Shown here: positions 8,815 to 20,019 of the stretch, in pieces
Position numbering within the stretch: position 1 is the first letter of the stretch
Layout of the letters: each line of letters starts with the position of its first letter
NCBI RefSeq assembly: GCF_000382265.1
Contig: NZ_KB907983.1
Location: 1 to 64,000 of the forward strand
Direction of reading: 5' to 3'
Length of the DNA stretch: 64,000 nucleotides
Source: Yoonia vestfoldensis DSM 16212
GTDB taxonomy: Bacteria; Pseudomonadota; Alphaproteobacteria; Rhodobacterales; Rhodobacteraceae
Translations under genes and position numbers: made by a program
Notes under the pieces: generated by a model
The model's input: the letters and a program-made list of their open reading frames with translations, nothing else
Database searches by the model: none
Told to the model about the DNA's origin: nothing

Positions 8815-9106
8815 TTAACACATCCCCCTGCCGTCTGTGACAAAAAATTGCAAGATCACGGCATCGGCACCGTTATTTGCAATGAGTATCTGCATATTGT
8901 AGCAAAATAATGGCAATTGTTTTCAGCAGCGAAACAAAGTTCAGCAGTCATTTGGCCGGAGGAGGTGGCGAATTGTGGGCGAATCGCCTCAATTTGACGG
9001 ACCGCCTCTTTTTTCATCCCTATTTGTCGAATCATACCTATGCTGGCCTCGGGCCGTGACGCGCCCGATCAGACCCGGCGCAGGACCGGGCAAGGAAGGA
9101 AAGACA

Positions 9107-10546
9107 ATGAACGCCCAAGACCCCGCGCAGGAACCCAGTTTCCGCGAATCCGTCGACCTGATGTTCAACCGTGCCGTCGCCCTAATGGACCTCAGCCCCG
9201 GGCTGGAGGAAAAGATCAGGGTCTGCAACGCAACCTATACGGTGCGTTTCGGTGTGCGCCTGCGTGGTGCGCTGCATACGTTCACCGGCTATCGGTCTGT
9301 CCATTCCGAACATATGGAACCCGTCAAAGGCGGCATCCGCTTTGCCCCCAACGTCCATCAGGACGAGGTCGAGGCGCTGGCGGCACTGATGACCTACAAA
9401 TGCGCATTGGTCGAGGCGCCGTTCGGCGGCTCCAAGGGTGGTTTGCGGATCAATCCGGCCGACTGGAACGAACATGAACTCGAACTGATCACCCGCCGTT
9501 TCGCCTATGAGCTGATCAAGCGCGACCTGATCAACCCCGCCCAGAACGTGCCCGCCCCCGACATGGGCACGGGCGAGCGGGAAATGGCGTGGATTGCCGA
9601 CCAGTACCGCCGCATGAACACCACCGATATCAACGCCGCCGCCTGTGTGACAGGCAAACCCACGAATGCGGGCGGTATTGCGGGAAGGGTCGAGGCGACA
9701 GGGCGCGGCGTGCAATACGCCTTGCGCGAATTCTTCCGCTACCCCGAGGATGTGGCCAAGGCGAACCTGACCGGGACCCTGGAAGGCAAGCGCGTCATCG
9801 TGCAGGGGCTGGGCAACGTGGGCTATCACGCGGCGAAGTTCCTGTCCGAGGAAGACGGCGCGCTGATCACCGCGATCATCGAACGCGACGGCGCCCTGCA
9901 TGACGAAAAAGGGCTGAACGTCGAAACCGTTCGCGCCTGGATTTCCAAGAACGGCGGTGTCGCCAATTACCCGCATGCCAAACACATCGCTGACGGGGGC
10001 AAAATGCTCGAGGCGGAATGTGACATCCTGATTCCGGCCGCACTCGAAGCGGTGATCAACCTGTCGAACGCAGACCGCATCCAGGCACCCTTGATCATCG
10101 AGGCGGCGAACGGACCTGTCACCGCCGGCGCTGACGAGATCCTGCGCGACAAGGGCTGCGTCATCATCCCCGATATGTATGCCAATGCGGGCGGTGTGAC
10201 GGTGTCCTATTTCGAATGGGTCAAGAACCTGTCGCATATTCGTTTCGGCCGTATGCAGCGCCGTCAGGAAGAATCGCGCCACCAGCTTGTCGTCGATGAG
10301 TTGGAACGGCTGTCGGCGGACAAGGGCCTCGGCTGGACCTTGTCGCCCGATTTCAAGGACAAATACCTGCGCGGCGCGGACGAGCTGGAACTGGTGCGCT
10401 CGGGGCTCGATGACACGATGCGCGCGGCCTATCAGGCGATGCGCGCGGTCTGGCACGGCCGCGATGACGTGCACGACCTGCGCACGGCGGCCTATCTGGT
10501 GTCGATCCGCAAGGTCGCCGACAGCTATCGCGCCAAGGGGTTGTAA
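9107..10546 (+). CDS. gdhA: Glu/Leu/Phe/Val-family dehydrogenase, probable glutamate dehydrogenase
   Basis: The ATG at 9107 is preceded by AAGGAAGGAAAG and gives a 479-aa product. The substrate domain shows EPVKGGIRFAP (K74), MTYKCALVEAPFGGSKGG (K98 and K110) and VPAPDMGTG; the coenzyme domain has VIVQGLGNVGYHAAKFL, followed by AALEAVINLSNADRI and IEAANGP. These are the catalytic lysines and the Rossmann loop of glutamate dehydrogenases. It interconverts glutamate and 2-oxoglutarate plus ammonia. Standing just ahead of soxBDAG, it may help handle glycine/sarcosine nitrogen, which is inference. Confidence 0.9.
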   Translation: MNAQDPAQEPSFRESVDLMFNRAVALMDLSPGLEEKIRVCNATYTVRFGVRLRGALHTFTGYRSVHSEHMEPVKGGIRFAPNVHQDEVEALAALMTYKCALVEAPFGGSKGGLRINPADWNEHELELITRRFAYELIKRDLINPAQNVPAPDMGTGEREMAWIADQYRRMNTTDINAAACVTGKPTNAGGIAGRVEATGRGVQYALREFFRYPEDVAKANLTGTLEGKRVIVQGLGNVGYHAAKFLSEEDGALITAIIERDGALHDEKGLNVETVRAWISKNGGVANYPHAKHIADGGKMLEAECDILIPAALEAVINLSNADRIQAPLIIEAANGPVTAGADEILRDKGCVIIPDMYANAGGVTVSYFEWVKNLSHIRFGRMQRRQEESRHQLVVDELERLSADKGLGWTLSPDFKDKYLRGADELELVRSGLDDTMRAAYQAMRAVWHGRDDVHDLRTAAYLVSIRKVADSYRAKGL

Positions 10547-10560
10547 GGGCTGCGGTGTCA

Positions 10561-10578
10561 GGTGGATCATGATCCACC
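10561..10578. repeat. REP-like palindrome followed by CTTACACC
   Basis: GGTGGATCATGATCCACC is a perfect 18-bp palindrome lying 15 bp after the gdhA stop and continuing TTACACC. A similar stem with a TTACC tail follows folE2 and another occurs upstream of nrdR. It could act as a transcript-stabilising or terminating hairpin, or be a mobile REP-type sequence. Confidence 0.6.
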
Positions 10579-10650
10579 TTACACCCGCATTTGCCCTTTC
10601 GGTCCGCCGCCAATACGCTAGACTTTGCGTATCGCGGCAAGGGGCAGGGC

Positions 10651-11904
10651 ATGGGCTATTCGGGCTTTGGCATCATCAAGGAAGGGTTGTTCGGCCAGAA
10701 AGGCTGGAAACCGCTCTGGCGTGATCCAGCACCCAAGGCGCGCTATGACGCGATCATCATCGGCGGTGGCGGCCACGGGCTTGCCACGGCCTATTACCTT
10801 GCCCGCGAACACGGGCTGACCAATATCGCCGTGCTCGAAAAGGGCCATATCGGCAGCGGCAACATCGGGCGCAACACGACGATCGTGCGCGCCAATTACT
10901 TTCTGCCGGGCAACCAGGAATTCTATTCCCACTCGCTCAAGCTTTGGGAAGGGATGGAGCGCGAGTTGAACTACAACGTGATGCATTCGCAGCGCGGGCT
11001 GATCAACCTGTTCCATTCCGACGGCCAGCGCGACGCCTTCGTGCGGCGCGGCAATGCGATGATCAATCAGGGCGATGATGCGATCCTGCTGGACCGCGAC
11101 GGCGTGCGCAGCCATCTGCCCTATCTCGATTTCGACAACGCGCGCTTCCCGATCTACGGCGGCCTGTATCACCCGCGCGGCGGCACGGCGCGGCATGATG
11201 CGGTGGCCTGGGGCTATGCGCGCGGGGCCGATCAGCGCGGCGTCGATCTGATCCAGAATTGCGAAGTCACCGGAATCGACATTGAAAATGGTGTCGTCAC
11301 AGGCGTCCAGACCACGCGGGGCCCGATCAAGGCGCGCAAGGTCGGCATCGTCACGGCAGGCCGGTCGGGGCAGGTGGCGGCGATGGCGGGGATGCGCCTG
11401 CCCATCGAAAGCCATGTCTTGCAGGCTTTTGTCACCGAAGGGCTGAAGCCTGTGATCGACCATGTCGTCAGTTTCGGCATGGGGCATTTCTATATCAGCC
11501 AGTCCGACAAGGGCGGGCTGGTGTTCGGCGGTGATTTGGATTTCTACGCCTCTTACGCCGCGCGCGGCAACCTACCGATGAAAGAACACGTGATGGAGGC
11601 CGCGATGACCCTGATGCCGATGATCGGCAAGGCCCGCGTGTTGCGGTCATGGGGCGGGATCATGGACATGACGCCCGACGGCAGCCCGATCATCGACACG
11701 ACACCCACCAAGGGTTTGTTCATCGATTGCGGCTGGTGCTATGGCGGATTCAAGGCCGTACCCGCGTCGGGCTTTGCTTTTGCGCATCTGATGGCGACTG
11801 GCCAACCCCATGCGACGGCTGCGAAATTCCGGCTGGACCGGTTCCGCACCGGCGTGGGGCTGATGGACGAAGAAGGCACCGGATCGCAGCACAACCTGCA
11901 TTGA
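10651..11904 (+). CDS. soxB: Sarcosine oxidase subunit beta
   Basis: The ATG at 10651, preceded by AAGGGGCAGGG, gives 417 aa. The FAD-binding motif is DAIIIGGGGHGLATAYYLA at about residues 33-51, and VLEKGHIGSGNIGRNTT follows. His174 in LYHPRGG is the best positional candidate for the histidine that carries covalent FMN in this family. The C-terminus contains DMTPDGSPIID and GWCYGGFKA. Beta holds the demethylating flavin site of heterotetrameric sarcosine oxidase, turning sarcosine into glycine and 5,10-methylene-THF. It is first in soxB-D-A-G. Confidence 0.96.
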   Translation: MGYSGFGIIKEGLFGQKGWKPLWRDPAPKARYDAIIIGGGGHGLATAYYLAREHGLTNIAVLEKGHIGSGNIGRNTTIVRANYFLPGNQEFYSHSLKLWEGMERELNYNVMHSQRGLINLFHSDGQRDAFVRRGNAMINQGDDAILLDRDGVRSHLPYLDFDNARFPIYGGLYHPRGGTARHDAVAWGYARGADQRGVDLIQNCEVTGIDIENGVVTGVQTTRGPIKARKVGIVTAGRSGQVAAMAGMRLPIESHVLQAFVTEGLKPVIDHVVSFGMGHFYISQSDKGGLVFGGDLDFYASYAARGNLPMKEHVMEAAMTLMPMIGKARVLRSWGGIMDMTPDGSPIIDTTPTKGLFIDCGWCYGGFKAVPASGFAFAHLMATGQPHATAAKFRLDRFRTGVGLMDEEGTGSQHNLH

Positions 11905-11948
11905 GCGTGGGATACGAGTATTTGAAGAAATGAGAATGAAGGCGGATC

Positions 11949-12212
11949 ATGCGGATTGAATGCCCCCATTGCGGCGAACGCGACCGGCGCGAGTTCTATT
12001 ATGTCGGCGATGCTGTCGCGCTCGCCCGGCCCGCACCCGATGCGGGGCCTGACGCCTGGGACGATTATCTGCACAACCGCGACAACCCCGCAGGCGACAC
12101 AAACGATCTGTGGTATCACGAAGGCGGTTGCGGCGCGTGGATCGTGGTTTCGCGCAACACCGTGACCCATGCGGTCCACCGCACCAAACTTGCGCAAAAG
12201 GCCGCATCATGA
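11949..12212 (+). CDS. soxD: Sarcosine oxidase subunit delta
   Basis: The 87-aa product is the usual delta-subunit size. It starts MRIECPHCGERDRREF, and Cys5, Cys8, His57 and Cys61 (YHEGGCGAW) form the expected structural zinc site. It lies between soxB and soxA in the classic order, and its last four bases overlap the soxA start (ATGA), so the subunits are translationally coupled. Confidence 0.95.
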   Translation: MRIECPHCGERDRREFYYVGDAVALARPAPDAGPDAWDDYLHNRDNPAGDTNDLWYHEGGCGAWIVVSRNTVTHAVHRTKLAQKAAS

Positions 12213-15106
12213 GGCTGCGCAACCCCGGCCAGACCGTGACCTTCACCTTCGACGGCAAACCCGTGCAGGGCGTGCCCGGCGAACCTGTGGCTGCCGCTTT
12301 GCTGGCCAACGGGATCAGGCTGATGGGCCGGTCGTTCAAATACCACCGCCCGCGCGGCGTGATGACCGCAGGGTCAGAGGAACCCAACGCGCTGGTCACC
12401 GTGGGGCGCGGTGCGGCGCAGGACCCCAATATCCGCGCCACCGTGCTGGAGGTGTCCGACGGGCTGGAGGTTTTCAGCCAGAACGCCTGGCCCAGCCTGC
12501 GCCATGATGCGCTGGCGGTGAACGACCTGTTGTCGCCGTTTCTGGGCGCAGGGTTCTATTACAAGACCTTCATGTGGCCCGCATCGTTCTGGGAAAAGCT
12601 CTATGAGCCGGTGATCCGCCGCGCGGCCGGTCTGGGCCGGTTGAGCGGGCAGGCCAGCGCCGACTGCTATGAAAAGGCCTTTGCCTTTTGTGATCTTCTG
12701 GTGATCGGGGCGGGGCCTGCGGGGCTGATGGCCGCACTGACCGCAGGGCGGGCAGGTGTGGACGTGATCCTTGCCGATGAGGACAGCGCCATGGGCGGCC
12801 GTCTCTTGCGCGAGGTCGAGGATGTGGATGGCCGGCCCGCCGCGGCCTGGGTCGCGGACGTGCTGGCGCAATTGCGCGCCTTGCCCAATGTGCGGCTGAT
12901 GCCGCGCACCACGGTGACCGGCGCATATGACCAAGGCACTTACGGCGCGCTGGAACGGGTTGCGGCGGCGGGAGCGCCGGTTGAGTGTTTCTGGCGGATC
13001 GTGGCCAAACGGTCGGTACTTTGCGCAGGCGCGCTGGAGCGGCCCATCGCGTTTCCTGACAACGACCGGCCCGGCATCATGCTGGCGGGGGCGGTGCGGG
13101 CTTATGTCAACCGTTGGGGTGTGGCACCCGGCCGGTCTGTCACGGTCTTTGGAAACAACGACGACGCGCACCGGACCGCGCGCGATCTCGCGGCGGCAGG
13201 GATCAAGATCGCGGGGTTGATCGATGCCCGCCCCGATGTGCAGGTGACGGCGGATTATCCCGTTTTCACCGGCGGCAGCGTGACAGCGACCGCCGGACGG
13301 CGCGGGCTGTCCAGCATCACGGTCGCGCATCAGGGCGGCACGCGGGTGATCCAGACGGATTGTCTGGCGATCTCGGGCGGCTGGAACCCGTCCGTTCATC
13401 TGACCTGTCACATGAACGGGCGGCCCCGGTGGCGCGACGATATCGCGGCCTTTGTGCCGACCCCTGATGCCATCCCCGGCATGGCGGTCGCGGGGGCCTG
13501 CAACGGCGTTTTCGAGACCGCCGGCTGTCTGCGCGAAGGGGCCGAGGTGGCCGCCGCCATCGCCCGCGACCTCGGGTTCACAGCCGAAGTGACGCTGCCC
13601 GTCGCCGAGGCCCGCGCCTATGCCATCGCGCCGCTGTGGGAAATCCCCGGAAAGGGGCGCAAATGGGTCGATTTCCAGAATGACGTGACGACCAAGGATA
13701 TCGCGTTGTCGGCGCAGGAAAACATGCGCAGCGTCGAACATATGAAACGCTACACGACCCAAGGCATGGCCCCCGATCAGGGCAAATCGTCCAACGTGCT
13801 GGCGCTGGCGGTGCTGGCTGACCTTACGGGGCGCGGCATCCCCGAGACGGGGACGACGACGTTCCGCCCGCCTTTCGTGCCGGTCGGCATCGCCGCGATG
13901 GGGGCAGGCGGGCAGGGCAAGGGGTTCGCCCCCACCCGCCTGATGACCTCGCATCACGCGACCGTCGCTGCCCGCGCGCCGATGATCGAGGCGGGGCTCT
14001 GGTATCGCCCCAGCTATTTCCCGCTGGAGGGCGAGGTCAGCTGGCGGCAATCCTGCGACCGCGAAGTGGGCTATGCGCGCAACGCGGTCGGTGTCTGCGA
14101 CGTGTCCACTTTGGGCAAGATCGACGTGCAGGGGCCGGATGCGGCTGCACTATTGGATTTTGTCTATACCAACCGCATGTCCACGCTGAAGATGGGCCGG
14201 GTGCGTTACGGGCTGATGCTGCGTGAGGACGGGTTCGTCATGGATGACGGCACCGCTGCGCGTCTGGGGCCGGATCATTTCGTCATCACCACCACCACGG
14301 CGGCGGCGGGGCAAGTGATGCGGCATATGGAATTCGCAAGCCAAGTGCTGCGCCCCGATCTGGATGCGCGCGTCCTGTCTGTCACCGACCATTGGGCGCA
14401 ATTCGCCGTGGCGGGGCCGCGTGCGCAGGTCCTGCTCAACACCGTGCTCGATGACCAGATCAGCAACGAGGATTGGCCTTTCATGGCCTGCGGGACCGTG
14501 GGCATCGGCGGTGTCACTGGGCGGTTGTTCCGGATTTCGTTTTCGGGCGAGACCGCGTTCGAGATCGCGGTGCCCGCGCGGTACGGCGAAAGCCTGTTTC
14601 GGCAATTGGTGGCGCAGGCACGCACTTTGGGCGGTGGCCCCTACGGGATGGAGGCGCTGAACGTGCTACGGATCGAAAAGGGCCTCTTGACCCACGCCGA
14701 ACTGCATGGGCGCACCACGGCCTTTGATCTGGGGCTGGCAGGGATGGTCAGCGCCCAGAAGGATTGCATCGGGCAGGCTGCTGCCAGCCGTCCCGGCCTG
14801 GTTGATCCCGCCCGCGAACGGCTGGTGGGCTTGCGCGCAGTGGAAGAGGGGCGGCGCCTGACCGCAGGCGCGCATCTGTTTGCCAAGGACGCCAAGGCCG
14901 TGACCGCCAATGATCAGGGCTATGTCACATCCGCGTGCTATTCGCCGACGCTGGATTGCTATCTGGGTCTGGCCTTTCTGAAGAACGGCCCCGACCGGCA
15001 TGGCGAGGTGATCCGCATGGTCGACCATTTGCGCGGTGTGGATACATTGGCCGAGGTCTGCCATCCGGTGTTTTTCGACCCCGAAGGAGGACGCGCCCGT
15101 GGCTAG
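12209..15106 (+). CDS. soxA: Sarcosine oxidase subunit alpha
   Basis: The ATG at 12209 overlaps the soxD stop and gives 965 aa. The N-terminus (QTVTFTFDGKPVQGVPGEP) is the ferredoxin-like cap, followed by the NAD(P)-binding motif LLVIGAGPAGLMAALTAGRA near residue 166 and a second Rossmann region at SVTVFGNNDDAHRTA. From about residue 600 the protein is a GcvT-like aminomethyltransferase domain (GVCDVSTLGKIDVQGPDA, LTHAELHGRTTAFDLGLAGM) that uses tetrahydrofolate to capture the formaldehyde released by demethylation. Confidence 0.96.
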   Translation: MRLRNPGQTVTFTFDGKPVQGVPGEPVAAALLANGIRLMGRSFKYHRPRGVMTAGSEEPNALVTVGRGAAQDPNIRATVLEVSDGLEVFSQNAWPSLRHDALAVNDLLSPFLGAGFYYKTFMWPASFWEKLYEPVIRRAAGLGRLSGQASADCYEKAFAFCDLLVIGAGPAGLMAALTAGRAGVDVILADEDSAMGGRLLREVEDVDGRPAAAWVADVLAQLRALPNVRLMPRTTVTGAYDQGTYGALERVAAAGAPVECFWRIVAKRSVLCAGALERPIAFPDNDRPGIMLAGAVRAYVNRWGVAPGRSVTVFGNNDDAHRTARDLAAAGIKIAGLIDARPDVQVTADYPVFTGGSVTATAGRRGLSSITVAHQGGTRVIQTDCLAISGGWNPSVHLTCHMNGRPRWRDDIAAFVPTPDAIPGMAVAGACNGVFETAGCLREGAEVAAAIARDLGFTAEVTLPVAEARAYAIAPLWEIPGKGRKWVDFQNDVTTKDIALSAQENMRSVEHMKRYTTQGMAPDQGKSSNVLALAVLADLTGRGIPETGTTTFRPPFVPVGIAAMGAGGQGKGFAPTRLMTSHHATVAARAPMIEAGLWYRPSYFPLEGEVSWRQSCDREVGYARNAVGVCDVSTLGKIDVQGPDAAALLDFVYTNRMSTLKMGRVRYGLMLREDGFVMDDGTAARLGPDHFVITTTTAAAGQVMRHMEFASQVLRPDLDARVLSVTDHWAQFAVAGPRAQVLLNTVLDDQISNEDWPFMACGTVGIGGVTGRLFRISFSGETAFEIAVPARYGESLFRQLVAQARTLGGGPYGMEALNVLRIEKGLLTHAELHGRTTAFDLGLAGMVSAQKDCIGQAAASRPGLVDPARERLVGLRAVEEGRRLTAGAHLFAKDAKAVTANDQGYVTSACYSPTLDCYLGLAFLKNGPDRHGEVIRMVDHLRGVDTLAEVCHPVFFDPEGGRARG

Positions 15107-15641
15107 ACTGATCGCACTAGGCGCTTTTGGCGATCTGTTGCCTCTGCAGGTGGGCGATGTGACCTGCACGGAAGTGGTGCGCGAGACGCTGTTTTCGGTC
15201 GCGCCCTATCGCGGCCAGCAAAAGGCGGTGTCGGCCGGGTTGAAAACGCAGCTTGGCCTGACCCTGCCTGCCGTCGGGCGGCGCAGGGCCGCGGGTGACG
15301 TGATCTGCCAGTGGATCGGGCATGACGCGTGGATCGTCAGTGCGCCAGTGACGCTCGACGGGTTGGCGGCAGTCACGGATCAATCCGACGGTTATGCCAC
15401 GCTGGAGATCACGGGGGCATCGGTCGAGGCGGTGCTGGCGCGGCTCGTCCCGCTTGATCTGCGCAGCGCGACGTTCAAGGTCAATCACACCGCCCGCAGC
15501 CTGCTGGGCCATCTGCCGGTCAGCATCACCCGCACAGGGCCGCAGGCCTTCGAGGTGATGGTGATGCGGTCCATGGCGGCGTCTTTGGTGCATGATCTGC
15601 AAGAGGCGATGACAGGCGTGGCGGCGCGCGGATCGGCCTGA
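15099..15641 (+). CDS. soxG: Sarcosine oxidase subunit gamma
   Basis: The GTG at 15099 is chosen because GAAGGAGGA stands directly upstream and it overlaps the soxA stop by eight bases; the frame upstream is soxA in another register. The 180-aa protein (VARLIALGAFGDLLPLQVGD) shows TLEITGASVEAVLARLVPLD and NHTARSLLGHLPVSI, which match the gamma subunit. It has no cofactor motif; gamma resembles a folate-binding GcvT fragment and helps form the alpha-gamma interface. It ends the operon. Confidence 0.92.
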   Translation: MARLIALGAFGDLLPLQVGDVTCTEVVRETLFSVAPYRGQQKAVSAGLKTQLGLTLPAVGRRRAAGDVICQWIGHDAWIVSAPVTLDGLAAVTDQSDGYATLEITGASVEAVLARLVPLDLRSATFKVNHTARSLLGHLPVSITRTGPQAFEVMVMRSMAASLVHDLQEAMTGVAARGSA

Positions 15642-15657
15642 CGCTGCGCGCCAGACC

Positions 15658-15719
15658 GAGGCCTCCGGCGGGGATTACGTCAAATCGCGTTTCACGCGAA
15701 TTGACGGGCTCGGAAGATG
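15658..15719 (+). repeat. Dispersed intergenic repeat, type A copy with inserted hairpin
   Basis: The repeat begins GAGGCCTCCGGCGGGGATTA and ends GGGCTCGGAAGATG. Unlike other copies it is split by a near-perfect palindrome at about 15,679-15,705 (GTCAAATCGCGT, TTC, ACGCGAATTGAC). It sits between soxG and dnaG. Confidence 0.7.
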
Positions 15720-15782
15720 CAAAGGCCTTTTCGGTTGATAGTAGCCCTTGGAAAGCAGGGGCAAAAGGCGGATACTGCGCGC

Positions 15783-17732
15783 ATGAGCCTGCCACCCGGA
15801 TTTCTGGACGAATTGCGCAACCGGCTGTCACTTGGACAGGTCGTCGGGCGCAAAGTCATGTGGGATACCCGCAAATCGAACCCCGGCAAAGGCGATCTCT
15901 GGGCGCCGTGCCCGTTCCATCAGGAGAAAAGCGCCAGTTTCCACGTCGATGACCGCAAGGGGTTCTATTATTGCTTTGGCTGCCACGCCAAAGGTGATGC
16001 GATTTCCTTTGTCCGTGAAACCGAGAACGTCGATTTCATGGGGGCGGTGAAGATTCTGGCGGGCGAAGCGGGCATGCCGATGCCCGAACGCGACCCGCAG
16101 GCGCAGCAAAAGGCTGATCTGCGCGGCCAGCTGGTCGAGGTGATGGAAAAGGTCATTAAATGGCACCGCCTGCAATTGCAGACGGGGGCTGCGGCCGAGG
16201 CGCGCGATTACCTTGCCCGACGTGGTCTATCGCCCGAAGCGCAGGCGCGCTGGGATATCGGATTCGCGCCCGCACATGGCGGCGCGCTGGCGTATCTGAC
16301 CGCACAGGGGGTGGACCCCAAGCTAGTGATTGCAGCAGGGATCGCCGCCGAAAGCGACCGGGGTGGCGCGCCTTACGACAGATTCCGCGGGCGGATCATC
16401 TTTCCGATCCGTGATGCGCGGGGGCGGGCCATCGGCATGGGGGGCCGCGCGATGGACCCCAACGCGCCTGCGAAATACTACAATTCACCCGAAACGCCGC
16501 TGTTCGACAAAGGCCGCAGCCTGTTCAACCACGGCCCTGCGCGCGAGGCGGCGGGAAAGGGCAAGCCATTGGTCGTGGCCGAAGGCTATATGGATGTGAT
16601 CGCTTTGTCCGAGGCGGGGTTCACCGCCACGGTGGCCCCCCTTGGCACCGCGATCACCGAGGATCAGCTGCGCCTCTTGTGGCGGATCGCACCCGAGCCG
16701 ATCATCGCCCTTGATGGTGATACCGCCGGTCTGCGCGCGGCGATGCGGTTGATCGACATCGCGCTGCCGCTGCTTGAGGCGGGGCAGAGTTTGCGTTTCG
16801 CGCTGATGCCGCCAGGGCTGGACCCTGACGACGTGATAAAGACGCAAGGCGCGGGGGCGATGCAGAAACTGCTGGATGCCGCGATCCCGATGGTGCGTAT
16901 GCTCTGGGAGCGCGAACTTAAGGCAGCGCCGACCGAGACGCCAGAGCAGAAGGCGGCCTTGAACCAACGGATCAGGGCGTCAATCAGCAAAATAAAGGAT
17001 AAGGAACTTCGCCACTACTATGGCGAGGCAATGAAAGAGTTTCGACGCATCACGTTTCAGACAAACTGGGCGCCGGAGTACAGGCCAAAGGGCAAGAGGC
17101 TTGGCGGTGGTGCTACAGTTGAAGCGAAGAGATCGGTACTTGCTGCTGATCTTGATCGTCGGGGCCTGGAGAGGATCAGGGAAAGGATTGTCCTGGCAGT
17201 TTGCATCAAGAAGACGGAAATGATTGCCGTTTTCGAGCAGGGCTTGGATACATTTGAATTTCTGGAAGGAAGACACCAGGAACTCGCCCTTGCTCTCGTC
17301 AGTTTGGGTCTATCCAACAATGATGTCGATGTTCTGTTGTCGTTGGGAGCAATGGGCTTCGCCGACGAAGTGGCCAACATACTTGCCGATCCGATGGTAA
17401 GGATTAACCCGTCTATGAAGGCAAACTGCAAAGCAGAGGTCGCCAAGATGACGGTTGCAGAGCAGTTGGCGATCTTGAGCGCGGATCGAGGGCATCGCCG
17501 TGAAATGCGCGATGCGGAGGAGGATATGGATGGTCTGGTCGATGAGGGGCTTACTTGGCGGCTTATGCAGGCGAATCGTGCTAGATTTGACGCTTCGGGC
17601 GTGTCGCTGGACGAGTCTGTCGAATTTGAGAGAGGTTCAAACGGTCTAGCACTCAGCAAAGATGAGCGCAGCAACCTTGAAAATCTAATCGCAGCTATCA
17701 ACTTCAGTCCTATAAAGAAGCGGAACCCATGA
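15783..17732 (+). CDS. dnaG: DNA primase DnaG with an atypical C-terminal third
   Basis: The ATG at 15783 gives 649 aa. The zinc-binding domain is Cys43, His46, Cys64 and Cys67 (CPFHQEKSASFHVDD...YYCFGCHAKGD); the TOPRIM core shows VVAEGYMDVIAL and IIALDGDTAGL. It makes RNA primers at the replication fork and docks DnaB through its C-terminus. From about residue 390 (near 16,960) codon use becomes clearly less GC-rich (AAA, ATA, AGG and TTG codons) until the stop at 17732, unlike the first two thirds and rpoD. A second DnaG-like tail lies just downstream, so the 3' end looks like a recombinational replacement. The frame is intact. Confidence 0.95.
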   Translation: MSLPPGFLDELRNRLSLGQVVGRKVMWDTRKSNPGKGDLWAPCPFHQEKSASFHVDDRKGFYYCFGCHAKGDAISFVRETENVDFMGAVKILAGEAGMPMPERDPQAQQKADLRGQLVEVMEKVIKWHRLQLQTGAAAEARDYLARRGLSPEAQARWDIGFAPAHGGALAYLTAQGVDPKLVIAAGIAAESDRGGAPYDRFRGRIIFPIRDARGRAIGMGGRAMDPNAPAKYYNSPETPLFDKGRSLFNHGPAREAAGKGKPLVVAEGYMDVIALSEAGFTATVAPLGTAITEDQLRLLWRIAPEPIIALDGDTAGLRAAMRLIDIALPLLEAGQSLRFALMPPGLDPDDVIKTQGAGAMQKLLDAAIPMVRMLWERELKAAPTETPEQKAALNQRIRASISKIKDKELRHYYGEAMKEFRRITFQTNWAPEYRPKGKRLGGGATVEAKRSVLAADLDRRGLERIRERIVLAVCIKKTEMIAVFEQGLDTFEFLEGRHQELALALVSLGLSNNDVDVLLSLGAMGFADEVANILADPMVRINPSMKANCKAEVAKMTVAEQLAILSADRGHRREMRDAEEDMDGLVDEGLTWRLMQANRARFDASGVSLDESVEFERGSNGLALSKDERSNLENLIAAINFSPIKKRNP

Positions 17733-17760
17733 CACGGTCGAGCAATTCAGCTGCATTTAA

Positions 17761-17871
17761 GCGCGAGCTGAAAGCAACGGGGCACGGATGAAAAAGGACG
17801 AGCGCAGTGCATTCGATCAATTGCTCGACCAGATCAATTTTGCCAAGGGGCAGGGCCGGCCTAGGTCATGA
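17761..17871 (+). pseudogene. Orphan remnant of a DnaG C-terminal tail
   Basis: In the frame running from 17761 to the TGA at 17869-17871 the translation contains SNG, four residues, then KDERSAFDQLLDQINF. The real dnaG ends with SNG, four residues, then KDERSNLENLIAAINF. Twelve of 23 aligned residues are identical with no gap. The frame is closed upstream by TAA at 17758-17760 and has no start signal, so it is a fragment, not a gene. It is GC-rich like the genome, so it may be the original dnaG 3' end displaced by a divergent one. Confidence 0.75.
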
Positions 17872-18000
17872 CATGGCAACAGAACTGAAAAACACGCGGT
17901 CGACTGCTTGCGGTTCACGCCGATGCAGGGTTGATTCGGATCAGACCGAATCAGCCGAATCACCCTGGCTGCGTAACGACGACTTGGAAGGGTCCCTTTG

Positions 18001-19980
<1,980 letters not shown>

Positions 19981-19983
19981 AAC

Positions 19984-20018
19984 AAAAACCCCCGGACCAA
20001 GGTCCGGGGGGTTTTTCT
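19984..20018. terminator. Bidirectional intrinsic terminator between rpoD and the SDR gene
   Basis: AACCCCCGGACC, AA, GGTCCGGGGG forms a long GC-rich stem with a two-base turn, preceded by an A-run and followed by GTTTTTCTTT. It lies between two convergent genes and can serve both strands. Confidence 0.93.
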
Positions 20019-20019
20019 T

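Noticed and set aside
12374-14050. Long minus-strand frame inside soxA, and similar long frames opposite rpoD, pepF, rpoH and xseA
   Set aside because: All are antisense shadows of well-supported genes with no recognisable motifs.
15783-17732. dnaG as a frameshifted or truncated pseudogene
   Set aside because: The frame is continuous, has full family length and ends in a plausible DnaG tail; the downstream fragment is extra.
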